A stretch of 64,000 nucleotides of DNA from Paenibacillus sp. FSL K6-3182 (GCF_037976325.1 NZ_CP150265.1:7195501-7259500); one strand, 5' to 3'. Shown: positions 1 through 7,794, counted from the stretch's first letter. Notes: generated from the letters alone by a model not told the origin. Made by a program: numbers and translations.

Positions 1-562
1 TGCGCACGATACGATTCGCTGACGTTTGCAGCATTAGCCGCTGTCCGTAGGTGAAGACAGCTACGAGCAGCAAAAATCCGAAATACATAGCTGCTAGCCT
101 CATTAACGCCGGAAACTCCGGCTTATAGAAGGAATACAGCTCTTGTGATGTAAGCTGTGTTACTGGATACGAGACCGTTTCGCCTGTTTCCTTGTTTGTC
201 ACCGCGAGGTTGTTCCCCTCTACGACACGTTTGCCTTGATCGGATGCCAGCGCATCCTCCAGCCAATAAAATTTGCGTCCAACCTGCAGCACGCGAACCT
301 CCTTGCCCTTCTGTTCCGAAGCGGCAAAGTGATCCTCGCGCTTATACCATTTATCTTTATAAAGAACCGCATACTCTTGTTTTGCTTCGACTTCATGCCA
401 TTTCTTCTCGATGCCGAGAATATTCTGGTCAATCATCCGTTTTGCAATTAGCGGTCCTGCAAGCTCTGCGCATACAGCAAGCACGAGCAGAAGAAGCGCA
501 AGCAGGATCGGTTTTTTATAAAGCATGGCGTATTGAAACAATCGTTTTCCTGTGTTGCCCAT
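1..562 (-). CDS. bmrD: BmrD/YheH-like ABC exporter half, N-terminal part (runs off left edge)
   Basis: This is the first 187 codons of a gene that leaves the window at its left edge. It begins at the ATG at 562, 22 bases below the stop of the bmrC-like gene, with a GGAGG ribosome binding site. The product starts MGNTGKRLFQYAMLYKKP, has a transmembrane helix at about residues 17-38, then an inserted soluble stretch of about 110 residues, then a second helix near residue 160. An ABC exporter half of the YheH/BmrD type has such an insertion between its first two helices. The tandem order after a YheI/BmrC homologue supports a heterodimeric multidrug exporter in the cell membrane. The nucleotide-binding domain is outside the window, so an intact ATPase site cannot be confirmed. 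Confidence 0.85.
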   Translation of the reverse strand, partial: MGNTGKRLFQYAMLYKKPILLALLLLVLAVCAELAGPLIAKRMIDQNILGIEKKWHEVEAKQEYAVLYKDKWYKREDHFAASEQKGKEVRVLQVGRKFYWLEDALASDQGKRVVEGNNLAVTNKETGETVSYPVTQLTSQELYSFYKPEFPALMRLAAMYFGFLLLVAVFTYGQRLMLQTSANRIVR

Positions 563-584
563 TGCTCTTCACGCCTCCAATTTA

Positions 585-2330
585 TTACGTTTCAATAATA
601 GCTTCAAGCTGCTGACGATCATACTGCTCGCGATACCAGCCGCCCATCTCCAGCAACTGCTCATGCGTGCCTTCTTGCACAATTCGTCCTTCGTCGAGCA
701 CGATAATCCAGTCCGCATGCTGTACTGCGGATAACCGGTGCGTCGTAATGAATGTCGTCTTGCCTGCTCTTTCTGTACGGATGCCCTCAATAATCTCGGA
801 TTCCGTCTTCCCGTCAACAGCTGACAAAGCATCGTCCATTAGCAATATTTCCGGATCGGCGATAAGGGCACGCGCAATACTTACGCGCTGCTTCTGTCCG
901 CCGGACAATGCCACGCCTCGTTCGCCTACCATCGTCTCTAGTCCATCCGGCAAAAATTTAATATCTTTGGCGAATGAAGCCCGCTCGAGTGCTCGCTGCA
1001 AATCGGCGTCTGTGCCTTCTTTTAGGCCGTAGAAAATATTTTCGCGAATCGTCTTCGAGAACAAGATAGGCTGCTGCGGCACATATCCGACCCAGCCCAG
1101 CATGTCATCAATTTTCAAGCTGCCAAGCGGCTCTCCAGATATATGAATACTGCCGCGTCCTAGCGGATATTCGCGAAGCAGCTGCTTCAGCAATGTAGTC
1201 TTGCCGCTGCCTGTTCTACCTACGATACCAAGCGTCTGCCCCTGCGATAACGCAAAGGAGAGATCCACCAAGTTATCGACTTGGGAGGATGGGTAACGGA
1301 ATGTCACATTTTTGAATTCAACGGACGTTGGTTCATCTACTTTCACCTGCGTTGCTGCATCAGCAACATCAGGCTTATAGCCAAGTGTTTCACTTACACG
1401 ATCGAGCGAAGCATTACCGCGCTGCATAATGTTAATAAGCTCACCGATAGCAAACATCGGCCAGATCAGCATACCAAGAAACACGTTGAAGGATACGAGC
1501 TCCCCGAGCGTAATTTCATTATGGAATACAAGATATCCGCCATAACAAAGCCCGATCAAATAACTTGTTCCAACGAGTATTTTCATCGTCGGCTCGAATA
1601 ACGCGTCGATGCGCGCAACAGCAATATTTTTGTTAAGTACTTCATTTGTTTTGGCGCTGAAACGCGCTTCGCTTGCTTCTTCCTGAACGAATGCTCTAAT
1701 GACGCGAACACCAGATACCGATTCCAGCACCTGATCGTTCAAATCGCCAAATGCGTCTTGCGCGTCCATGAAACGTTCGTGAATTTTTTTACCATAATGC
1801 TTCATCGCAAGCGCCATAAGCGGCAGCGGCAGCAATGCGGCAAGCGTAAGCTTCACGCTTATCAAGCCTGCCATAACAATTAGAATCGTAATCATAAATA
1901 AGGTCGAATCGATTAGCGTCAAAATACCGAAGCCGGCTGTCTGCGCAACTGCTCCTAAATCATTGGTCGAGCGTGCCATAAGGTCGCCCGTCCGATTGCG
2001 TTCATAAAAGGTGGGGGTCATTCGTAAAAAATGTCCCATCAATCTCGACCGCAGCAGCTTCTCCAGCACGAATGCTCCGCCAAACAGCTTGTAATGCCAT
2101 ATGTACGTAATGACATAGCCTACTACCGTTAGTGCGATCCAGCCGTAAAGAACGCGATTAAAATCGGCTTGACCGAGTAAATCCTGATGTATGCCATCAA
2201 TCGTATAGCCAATAAGCCAAGGCGGGATGACATCAATAATTCCTGTTAGAACTAGAAGTGTTATAGCAACCGTATAACGCTTCCAATGCAATTTAAAAAA
2301 CCAACTTAATTTTTTGAGTACACTAAACAT
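585..2330 (-). CDS. bmrC: BmrC/YheI-like ABC exporter half with a degenerate ATP site
   Basis: A 581-residue fused permease and ATPase, the normal length for a half-size ABC exporter. Six transmembrane helices fill the first 310 residues. The nucleotide-binding domain has Walker A GRTGSGKTT near residue 371, the signature LSGGQKQR, and Walker B ending ILLMDDALSAVD near residue 500. In Walker B the usual catalytic glutamate is aspartate. That substitution is known in BmrC and marks the degenerate site of heterodimeric exporters, where the partner (the next gene) supplies the competent site. The inferred role is drug or antibiotic efflux. It is preceded by a leader peptide and terminator hairpins, so expression is probably set by transcription attenuation. 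The ribosome binding site (AAGGTG, 13 bases from ATG) is weak. Confidence 0.92.
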   Translation of the reverse strand: MFSVLKKLSWFFKLHWKRYTVAITLLVLTGIIDVIPPWLIGYTIDGIHQDLLGQADFNRVLYGWIALTVVGYVITYIWHYKLFGGAFVLEKLLRSRLMGHFLRMTPTFYERNRTGDLMARSTNDLGAVAQTAGFGILTLIDSTLFMITILIVMAGLISVKLTLAALLPLPLMALAMKHYGKKIHERFMDAQDAFGDLNDQVLESVSGVRVIRAFVQEEASEARFSAKTNEVLNKNIAVARIDALFEPTMKILVGTSYLIGLCYGGYLVFHNEITLGELVSFNVFLGMLIWPMFAIGELINIMQRGNASLDRVSETLGYKPDVADAATQVKVDEPTSVEFKNVTFRYPSSQVDNLVDLSFALSQGQTLGIVGRTGSGKTTLLKQLLREYPLGRGSIHISGEPLGSLKIDDMLGWVGYVPQQPILFSKTIRENIFYGLKEGTDADLQRALERASFAKDIKFLPDGLETMVGERGVALSGGQKQRVSIARALIADPEILLMDDALSAVDGKTESEIIEGIRTERAGKTTFITTHRLSAVQHADWIIVLDEGRIVQEGTHEQLLEMGGWYREQYDRQQLEAIIET

Positions 2331-2395
2331 GCTTCTCTACCACACCTTCCGCTATCCATCCAAGCTTCGTTTACCTTCGATTTACTCCCGAGAAC

Positions 2396-2428
2396 ACAAA
2401 AAAAGCGTGTCGTCGTAACGACACGCTT
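2396..2428 (-). terminator. Rho-independent terminator/attenuator in the bmrC leader
   Basis: Perfect 11-bp stem AAGCGTGTCGT / ACGACACGCTT with a 4-base loop, followed on the minus strand by a run of eight T. It lies 66 bases upstream of the bmrC start and downstream of the leader peptide, so it terminates before the exporter genes unless prevented. Confidence 0.9.
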
Positions 2429-2485
2429 CTTCCCCTCAAAAAAACGCGACTTAGAACATAGTCAAGTCTCGCGAGGTCATAGAAA

Positions 2486-2519
2486 AGGCGCATAATTACG
2501 ATGACGTAATCATGCGCCT
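2486..2519 (-). promoter_or_regulatory. Leader hairpin 1 (possible attenuator or antiterminator switch)
   Basis: Imperfect 15-bp stem AGGCGCATGATTACG / CGTAATTATGCGCCT with a TCAT loop, followed by TTTTCT on the minus strand. Its 5' arm contains GATTACGT, the exact complement of eight bases inside the leader peptide frame (2567-2574). The arm can therefore pair either within the hairpin or with the leader message. This is the arrangement expected of a translation-controlled switch. Confidence 0.7.
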
Positions 2520-2542
2520 CTGATGATGGGGTTTACCCTTAA

Positions 2543-2635
2543 TCAAAGTGAAACAACGCGCGGATGGATTACGTTATTCATGTTCAAATGATGGTTATTC
2601 TTCGCTGCAAATTGATTGTAATCGTAAGTGTTCAT
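2543..2635 (-). CDS. 30-residue leader peptide, BmrB-like
   Basis: Short frame encoding MNTYDYNQFAAKNNHHLNMN followed by NVIHPRVVSL. It starts at the ATG at 2635 behind a strong GAGGAGGG site, directly downstream of a good sigma-A promoter. In B. subtilis the bmrCD operon is preceded by bmrB, a leader peptide through which ribosome stalling by translation inhibitors prevents termination. The peptide here is shorter (BmrB is 54 residues as recalled) and I cannot claim sequence homology. Position, ribosome binding site and the two following hairpins make the same role likely. It is too short for routine gene callers. Confidence 0.75.
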   Translation of the reverse strand: MNTYDYNQFAAKNNHHLNMNNVIHPRVVSL

Positions 2636-2671
2636 GTAACGTAACCCTCCTCTCGCTAAAATATATTAGTC

Positions 2672-2700
2672 ACTTTACCATCCATAGAAATTACTGTCAA
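2672..2700 (-). promoter_or_regulatory. Sigma-A promoter of the leader-bmrCD operon
   Basis: On the minus strand TTGACA (2700-2695), a 17-base spacer and TAAAGT (2677-2672), about 37 bases before the leader peptide start. The -35 is consensus, which suits a promoter that fires constantly and is gated downstream by attenuation. Confidence 0.8.
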
Positions 2701-2775
2701 TACCGATTGGTAAAAAACAAAATAAACTACTATCTGTAGAGAACCCTCTAAATGTCACAAATCGTTGCAAATTGC

Positions 2776-2791
2776 TGTGATCCTAATCACA
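2776..2791 (+). promoter_or_regulatory. Fnr-type site and class II promoter of hmp
   Basis: TGTGA-TCCTAA-TCACA is a perfect match to the TGTGA-N6-TCACA consensus used by Bacillus Fnr and the wider Crp/Fnr family. Its centre (2783.5) is about 42 bases upstream of the start expected from the TATACT -10 box at 2814-2819. That is the class II activator position, and no good -35 box is present. Oxygen limitation or a Crp/Fnr relative, possibly the one encoded at 4098-4598, is therefore a likely activator of hmp. Confidence 0.75.
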
Positions 2792-2819
2792 GGGCTATGT
2801 GCATTCTAAGGTCTATACT

Positions 2820-2836
2820 ATGCATATTAGATGCAA
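2820..2836 (+). promoter_or_regulatory. Possible NsrR-type half-palindromes at the hmp start site
   Basis: ATGCAT-ATTAG-ATGCAA overlaps the predicted transcription start of hmp. NsrR sites carry paired ATGCAT-type halves and NsrR commonly represses hmp. Spacing and flanks are imperfect, so this is a tentative call from the motif alone. Confidence 0.35.
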
Positions 2837-2858
2837 ACAGACATTGGAGGGGTTATTC

Positions 2859-4091
2859 ATGTTAAGTGCACAATGTATTCAAATTATTAAATCTACGGTT
2901 CCTGTATTAGAGGTTCACGGCGTGACGATTACGAAACGCTTCTATCAGCTTTTGTTCACCAATCATCCTGAGCTCCTGAACCTGTTCAATCATGCTAACC
3001 AAAAACAAGGCAGACAACAGGCCGCGCTTGCCAATGTCGTTTATGCAGCAGCGCTGCATATCGAGAACCTTGCAGCTATTATTCCGGTTGTGAAGCAAAT
3101 TGGACATAAGCATCGCAGCTTAGGAGTGAAGCCAGAGCACTATCCGATTGTCGGCAAATACTTGCTGATGGCGATTAAAGATGTGCTTGGAGAAGCTGCT
3201 ACGGATGAAATATTAAATGCATGGGCGGAGGCTTATGGCATAATTGCGGATGCTTTTATAAGCATTGAGCAAGAAATGTACGAGAATACTCATTCGCAGG
3301 CGGGCGGCTGGGAGGGCTTTCGTGCTTTCCGAGTGGCGCGGAAGGTGCAGGAGAGCCATGTAATCACTTCTTTCTATTTGGTTCCGGAAGATGGCGAATC
3401 CATTGCAAGCTTTGAACCCGGCCAATACGTAAGCGTCAAAATCAAAAAGGACGGCGTTGAACGCACGCAAATACGCCAATATAGCTTATCCGATGCACCT
3501 GGAATGCCTTATTACCGAATCACTGTAAAACGCGAGGATGCTTATCTAGACCGTTCCGCTGGCGAAGTATCGACCTACCTGCACCAGCATATTGTTGAGG
3601 GTGCCACTTTATGGCTATCCGCTCCTGCGGGAGACTTTATTCTGAATAGAGCGGATGAGCGTCCTGTCGTATTGCTAAGCGGAGGTGTTGGGCTCACGCC
3701 GATGCTCAGCATGTTAAATACACTAACCAAACACGATCCTAAGCGTCAGGTAACCTTTATACATGCCACTCAGAACGGTGATGTCCATGCCCAGAGGCAG
3801 CAAGTAAGCCTGCTTGCGAGCGAGCACCCTCAGATCTCTCTCTACTATTGCTACGAGAAACCGACGGAAAGAGACCTGAAAGAGCAGCTTTTCCATAAGG
3901 AAGGTTATATCGATCTGCCTTGGCTGCAATCCATTATTGCGGATACTGACGCTGCATTTTATTTCTGCGGTCCGACTCCATTCATGGCGGCAATTAATCG
4001 TTCTCTACAGCAAATGGGCGTTGCAGATTCGGACATTCACTATGAATTTTTTGGTCCCTCAGCCAGCCTGGAACTTGAAACGATAAGCTAG
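2859..4091 (+). CDS. hmp: Flavohemoglobin (nitric oxide dioxygenase)
   Basis: A 410-residue cytosolic protein that oxidises nitric oxide to nitrate using O2 and NAD(P)H. Residues 1-140 are a globin domain with the proximal-histidine segment KHRSLGVKPEHYPIVG. An FAD domain with RQYSLSD follows, then an NAD(P)H domain with GGVGLTPMLSML and FYFCGPTPFM, ending with the family's EFFGP near the C terminus. The length is typical of Hmp. The ATG at 2859 was chosen because GGAGGGG lies 8 bases upstream; an in-frame ATG 60 bases earlier has no ribosome binding site. An Fnr-type operator and a possible NsrR site precede it, and a Crp/Fnr regulator gene converges on it 6 bases downstream. Confidence 0.96.
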   Translation: MLSAQCIQIIKSTVPVLEVHGVTITKRFYQLLFTNHPELLNLFNHANQKQGRQQAALANVVYAAALHIENLAAIIPVVKQIGHKHRSLGVKPEHYPIVGKYLLMAIKDVLGEAATDEILNAWAEAYGIIADAFISIEQEMYENTHSQAGGWEGFRAFRVARKVQESHVITSFYLVPEDGESIASFEPGQYVSVKIKKDGVERTQIRQYSLSDAPGMPYYRITVKREDAYLDRSAGEVSTYLHQHIVEGATLWLSAPAGDFILNRADERPVVLLSGGVGLTPMLSMLNTLTKHDPKRQVTFIHATQNGDVHAQRQQVSLLASEHPQISLYYCYEKPTERDLKEQLFHKEGYIDLPWLQSIIADTDAAFYFCGPTPFMAAINRSLQQMGVADSDIHYEFFGPSASLELETIS

Positions 4092-4097
4092 CTGCTC

Positions 4098-4598
4098 TTA
4101 TCTCTGCTGCGCCCGCAGCAGACGATTGACCGTTTCACGGCGAAGGCCGATGAGCTGCCCGATCTCATCCTGTGTCAGCACATCGGTTATCGCAGTCGAT
4201 CCAATATATGCTGCAAACCATTCCTGCAGCTTTCTCAGTTTATCGGCAGGCGTCACTTGTGTTAATTGATCGATTCGCTGCTGCATCATCCTCAGCTTAC
4301 TTTGAAGGAGCAGTGCGATTTCAAGGCTTTTCTCCGGACTCTGCTTCAGCTCGTCGTACCATTGCTGCGGCGATACTAGATCTATCTCGCAAGCAACAAG
4401 CGCTATCGCTGTGCCGTGATAAGGCAAAGGACTAATTAACGAATGATGAGGTATGATCTCGTTCGGTACAATGATATTGACTAGAAACGGATGGCCATCT
4501 TCATGAACGCGAACAATTTTCAACAAACCGCTCCTTAAGTGAAACAACGACCCGCTTTCCCCTTGGTTGAACAACGTCTGTCCTTTATGCAGCTGCAT
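4098..4598 (-). CDS. Short Crp/Fnr-family transcription regulator
   Basis: 166 residues with a cyclic-nucleotide-type beta barrel (residues 1-85), a long dimer helix (about 88-125) and a helix-turn-helix LTQDEIGQLIGLRRETVNRL at the very end. Typical family members are 210-240 residues. Here the first strands of the sensor domain and the wing after the recognition helix are missing or reduced. Only one cysteine is present, so an Fnr-type iron-sulfur cluster is not expected. AAGGAG lies 6 bases before the ATG and no in-frame extension was seen. It faces hmp tail to tail, and the Fnr-type site at hmp makes that gene a plausible target. The signal it senses is unknown. Confidence 0.8.
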   Translation of the reverse strand: MQLHKGQTLFNQGESGSLFHLRSGLLKIVRVHEDGHPFLVNIIVPNEIIPHHSLISPLPYHGTAIALVACEIDLVSPQQWYDELKQSPEKSLEIALLLQSKLRMMQQRIDQLTQVTPADKLRKLQEWFAAYIGSTAITDVLTQDEIGQLIGLRRETVNRLLRAQQR

Positions 4599-4704
4599 GG
4601 TATTCTCCTTATCAGTAAGCTCAGCCGATATTATGGCTGGGCTTATTTTAATGTCTTACTACAACATAGTGTACGCTGTCATCCGAATTGACAAATATAT
4701 ACGA

Positions 4705-4734
4705 TTGACGGTACAAGAACTGTGAGGGTAAAAT
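4705..4734 (+). promoter_or_regulatory. Probable sigma-A promoter of the HPP-like gene
   Basis: TTGACG (4705-4710), an 18-base spacer and TAAAAT (4729-4734), about 60 bases upstream of the ATG at 4795. The match is reasonable and no operator is obvious. The rest of the 4599-4794 gap holds only an imperfect hairpin (4618-4646) in the leader of the regulator gene. Confidence 0.5.
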
Positions 4735-4794
4735 GTAACATGCTGCGTAAAGTTAACCGTTGCAATCCACCTGGAAAGAAGGCGAGCTCACGGC

Positions 4795-5277
4795 ATGCGT
4801 ATTAGAACTTATGCAATCTGCTTATATATCATCTTGATTTACTGGGTCTCGTTACATATTCCGTATATGCATTCCTTGTTCTTCCCTACCTTGGGCGCTT
4901 TCAGCTTACTTTTCATTTCACGCCCGTTCGAGAAATCACAACTTCGCAAAATCGCACTTGGCGCTGTCTTTTCCTCATGTATCGGCTCCATACTTAATCA
5001 TTGGAATCCTGGGGTACTATCGCTGCTTCTCACACTACTCATCGTTATTTTTTGCATCAATCGACTAAAATTGAACGCTCCTCCCATTTTGGCCGTTGCT
5101 CTTATTCCTTTTTTCACGCAGCCAACGCAATTGTGGGTCATTCCTTTATCCGTGTGCGGAGCGCTGCTTGGCTTGCTGGTCACCTTATCAGCTGCAGTAT
5201 ATATAGAGAAACGATTTGAATCATTGCCGTCACTTCTCAATCGAATAGTCAAAACGGAATCCGATTCCGTCAATTGA
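4795..5277 (+). CDS. Small integral membrane protein, HPP-family-like
   Basis: 160 residues with about five hydrophobic helices and a short charged tail. Two segments recall the HPP family: FPTLGAFSLLFISRP after the first helices and APPILAVALIPFF around residue 95. Some HPP proteins have been linked to nitrite transport, which would suit the neighbouring NO-detoxifying hmp, but that is inference from context only. The start has a modest AAAGAAGG site 13 bases upstream. The stop codon abuts the stop of the convergent helicase gene with no intervening base. Confidence 0.65.
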   Translation: MRIRTYAICLYIILIYWVSLHIPYMHSLFFPTLGAFSLLFISRPFEKSQLRKIALGAVFSSCIGSILNHWNPGVLSLLLTLLIVIFCINRLKLNAPPILAVALIPFFTQPTQLWVIPLSVCGALLGLLVTLSAAVYIEKRFESLPSLLNRIVKTESDSVN

Positions 5278-7581
5278 TTATCCCTTCCACTCTTCAGGCA
5301 GAAGCCGTTGATACTGGGTCTGCAAATACCGATCGTCGATGAGCACGAGTGTGCCGCGATCGGTTTCCGAGCGGATGAGCCTTCCTCCAGCTTGCAGCAC
5401 CTTGTTCATTCCCGGAAATACGTAAGCATAATCGTACCCATTCTTGCCCTGCTCGTTAAAATAATCCTTCAGCATATTGCGTTCTACACCAAGCTGCGGT
5501 AAACCTACCCCAACAACGATAACGCCGACCAATCTGTCTCCGACGAGGTCAACGCCTTCCGAGAACACGCCGCCCATCACCGCAAAACCGATCAAGGACC
5601 TCCCGCTCCCAGCCTGAAATGTACCTAAAAAACGATCCCGCTCTTCCTCTGCCATATCGGGCGTTTGCAGCAGTACCTCTGCATCCGAGGCCGCTCCTGT
5701 TGGAACAGACCATTCCTTCAGCTCCATATACGTCTCATAAACGGCATTCATGTAAGCGTAGGATGGGAAAAATACAAAATAGTTGCCCGGCCGCTCACTC
5801 ATCAGCTCCATAATCAGCTTCGCTATCGGCAGCTTAGATTGATCGCGGTCATGGTACCTTGTAGAAAGCGGATTAATGACTACATCAAGCTGTTCCTTCG
5901 CAAAAGGAGACGGCACTGCGATCGTATAATCATTTTCTCCCGCTCCCAGCATGTCCATATAATACGAGACGGGAGAGAGCGTTGCAGAGAAATAGATATG
6001 CGAGCGATAACCCTTGCCCACCTGCTGCAGCAATTGAGAGGGATCAAGGCAAAACAGCTTAAGCCGAACATCGCTCTTCGAAAGCTCGATATAGACGACA
6101 TAACGCTCATCAAATAACTTAGCTGTCCGCACAAAATTTTGCGCTGCAAAATAAGTATCCAGCAGCGTGCTGTCTCCGCTAACACCTATAGCTATCGCCT
6201 GTTCCGCAGCCGACGCGAATGCATCCACTAATGCGACCAGCTCCTCCGGCAGCTGCCGCTGAATCAAATGCGGCGCCCCATCGCTGCTTTTGCGCAGCGC
6301 GATGAAATAATCATTGATTGCCTTAGCGGTGCGATACCCCTCGTTATGTACGCCCTTCAGTTCACGCTGCAGCGCAAGAAACGGAGCTTTCGTCAGCTCC
6401 GCAGAGAACATCTCCCGCGCTCGATCCACAAGGTTATGCGCTTCATCCACCAGCAGCGCTGTCCGTTTCTTCATCTCCGCATACTGACGCTTAAATGAAA
6501 TGCGCGGGTCAAAAATATAATTATAATCACAGACAACCGCATCCGATGCATACGCCAAATCCAGCGAAAATTCGAATGGGCAAACCTTATGCTTATGGGC
6601 ATAGGCTTCGATAACAGGCCTCGTCATAATCGTTTCCTGCTCCAATATATCAAGCACGGCGCCATTAATCCGATCATAGTAGCCTTCCGCGTAAGGGCAA
6701 TGCTCTTTCTCGCAGCGGACTTCCTCTTGGAAGCATATTTTATCCTTAGCTGTAATCGTCACAGCGTGCAGATGCAGCCCTTTCTCGCGCATAAATATAA
6801 GGGCGTCCTCGGCAGCCGCTCTTGTTGTCGTCCTTGCTGTCAAATAGTAAAAACGCTGCAGCATGCCTGCTCCTAACGCTTTAATCGTTGGATAGGTCGT
6901 CGATATGGTTTTCCCTATACCCGTCGGCGCTTTCGCAAACAAACGAACGCCTTCCTCAATTGATTTATAGACCGCTCCGGCAAGCTTGCGCTGCCCTGCT
7001 CGGTACGTCTCAAACGGAAAAGCAAGCCCCTTAATGCTCTCATTCCTTAGCTGCTCATGCTTGCGGAGCTGCTGCACATAGGGAGCATATCGCGCAGTAA
7101 TCTCATAAACATATTGCTCCAGCTCTACGAAGCTGACTTCCCGCATGAACCGCCGCTCTTCCTCTGTCTTTGTCTGCACATAGGTAAGCTGTACACGCAT
7201 TGCGGACTGTTCATGCTCCTTAGCATACATATAGGCATAAAATAGCGCCTGCGCCCAGTGGACAGGATAACCGTCCTCCGCTATACGATCCAAGTCTCCG
7301 CCAGTCGATTTGATTTCATCTACGGTCAATATCGGATCTGTCCCAAGCAGTCCATCACAGCGTCCGTCCACGACAAACAGCAGATCATCCAACTGGATAT
7401 CCGCTTTGACATAGACTTCCTTCTGATCCTGCTCACCATAGGTTAGCTGTACTCTCTGATGCGCTTTAGTGCCCTCATGCATCGTATCGATGGCATTTAG
7501 CCTTACGTCGATGCTGCCGCTCAGAAATACGTATTCGACTAAGTTTCTCACCGATATCGTGACCGTATCGTTTATCAGCAT
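5278..7581 (-). CDS. DinG/XPD-type helicase fused to an N-terminal PD-(D/E)XK nuclease domain
   Basis: 767 residues. Residues 1-160 look like a RecB/Cas4-type nuclease: EGTKAH (36-41), VDGRCDG (71-77), the ExK motif DEIKS (88-92) and HWAQALFYAY (108-117) with the family's Q-x3-Y. Residues 185-760 are a superfamily 2 helicase of the XPD/DinG group with Walker A APTGIGKT (218-225) and DEAH (379-382). Cysteines 283, 290, 295 and 334 lie where XPD helicases bind a 4Fe-4S cluster. The product should unwind and cut DNA during repair. A LexA-type box overlaps the promoter, so SOS induction is likely. GAAGG lies just before the ATG. The fusion is known in Firmicutes (COG1199 group), but its biology is little studied. 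Confidence 0.88.
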   Translation of the reverse strand: MLINDTVTISVRNLVEYVFLSGSIDVRLNAIDTMHEGTKAHQRVQLTYGEQDQKEVYVKADIQLDDLLFVVDGRCDGLLGTDPILTVDEIKSTGGDLDRIAEDGYPVHWAQALFYAYMYAKEHEQSAMRVQLTYVQTKTEEERRFMREVSFVELEQYVYEITARYAPYVQQLRKHEQLRNESIKGLAFPFETYRAGQRKLAGAVYKSIEEGVRLFAKAPTGIGKTISTTYPTIKALGAGMLQRFYYLTARTTTRAAAEDALIFMREKGLHLHAVTITAKDKICFQEEVRCEKEHCPYAEGYYDRINGAVLDILEQETIMTRPVIEAYAHKHKVCPFEFSLDLAYASDAVVCDYNYIFDPRISFKRQYAEMKKRTALLVDEAHNLVDRAREMFSAELTKAPFLALQRELKGVHNEGYRTAKAINDYFIALRKSSDGAPHLIQRQLPEELVALVDAFASAAEQAIAIGVSGDSTLLDTYFAAQNFVRTAKLFDERYVVYIELSKSDVRLKLFCLDPSQLLQQVGKGYRSHIYFSATLSPVSYYMDMLGAGENDYTIAVPSPFAKEQLDVVINPLSTRYHDRDQSKLPIAKLIMELMSERPGNYFVFFPSYAYMNAVYETYMELKEWSVPTGAASDAEVLLQTPDMAEEERDRFLGTFQAGSGRSLIGFAVMGGVFSEGVDLVGDRLVGVIVVGVGLPQLGVERNMLKDYFNEQGKNGYDYAYVFPGMNKVLQAGGRLIRSETDRGTLVLIDDRYLQTQYQRLLPEEWKG

Positions 7582-7606
7582 ATTTTCCTTCTACCGCTCC
7601 CATAAA

Positions 7607-7618
7607 GAACATTTGTTC
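7607..7618 (-). promoter_or_regulatory. LexA (DinR) box at the helicase-nuclease promoter
   Basis: GAACAAATGTTC on the minus strand matches the core GAACRNRYGTTC of the Firmicute LexA box at all positions; only the outer C and G are absent. It lies just downstream of an extended -10 (TGTTACAAT) and 26 bases before the ATG, a good place for repression. Confidence 0.75.
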
Positions 7619-7710
7619 CTCTATTGTAACATAAGCATCATCATCATCGCACAACAGTTATGTTTGTTATTCGCTTGGCGAAGCTACTTATCGCATGTAA
7701 TAAATCGACA

Positions 7711-7753
7711 AATAGACGTCAATATTGTATGGAATACAACATAGACGTCTATT
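7711..7753. repeat. Nested inverted repeat between the helicase and an acidic-protein gene
   Basis: Outer arms AATAGACGTC and GACGTCTATT are perfect 10-bp complements. They enclose a second perfect 6-bp stem TTGTAT-GGA-ATACAA. It may be a terminator for the minus-strand gene ending at 7795, though its T-run is weak, or an operator; the double-palindrome form would suit a protein-binding site. Confidence 0.6.
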
Positions 7754-7794
7754 ATGGAAGCCTTATTCTCCAGCTAATCTATTCGGATCAGTAG

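Noticed and set aside
2859..2860. Longer hmp product beginning 20 codons upstream
   Set aside because: The upstream ATG lies inside the predicted promoter and operator region and has no ribosome binding site; 2859 has GGAGGGG.
4618..4646. Hairpin AAGCTCAGCC / GGCTGGGCTT upstream of the Crp/Fnr gene as a terminator
   Set aside because: No gene ends there in either direction and T-runs are weak; it may only be a leader structure.
5665..6117. 150-codon open frame antisense to the helicase
   Set aside because: Shadow frame within a gene with clear helicase motifs.
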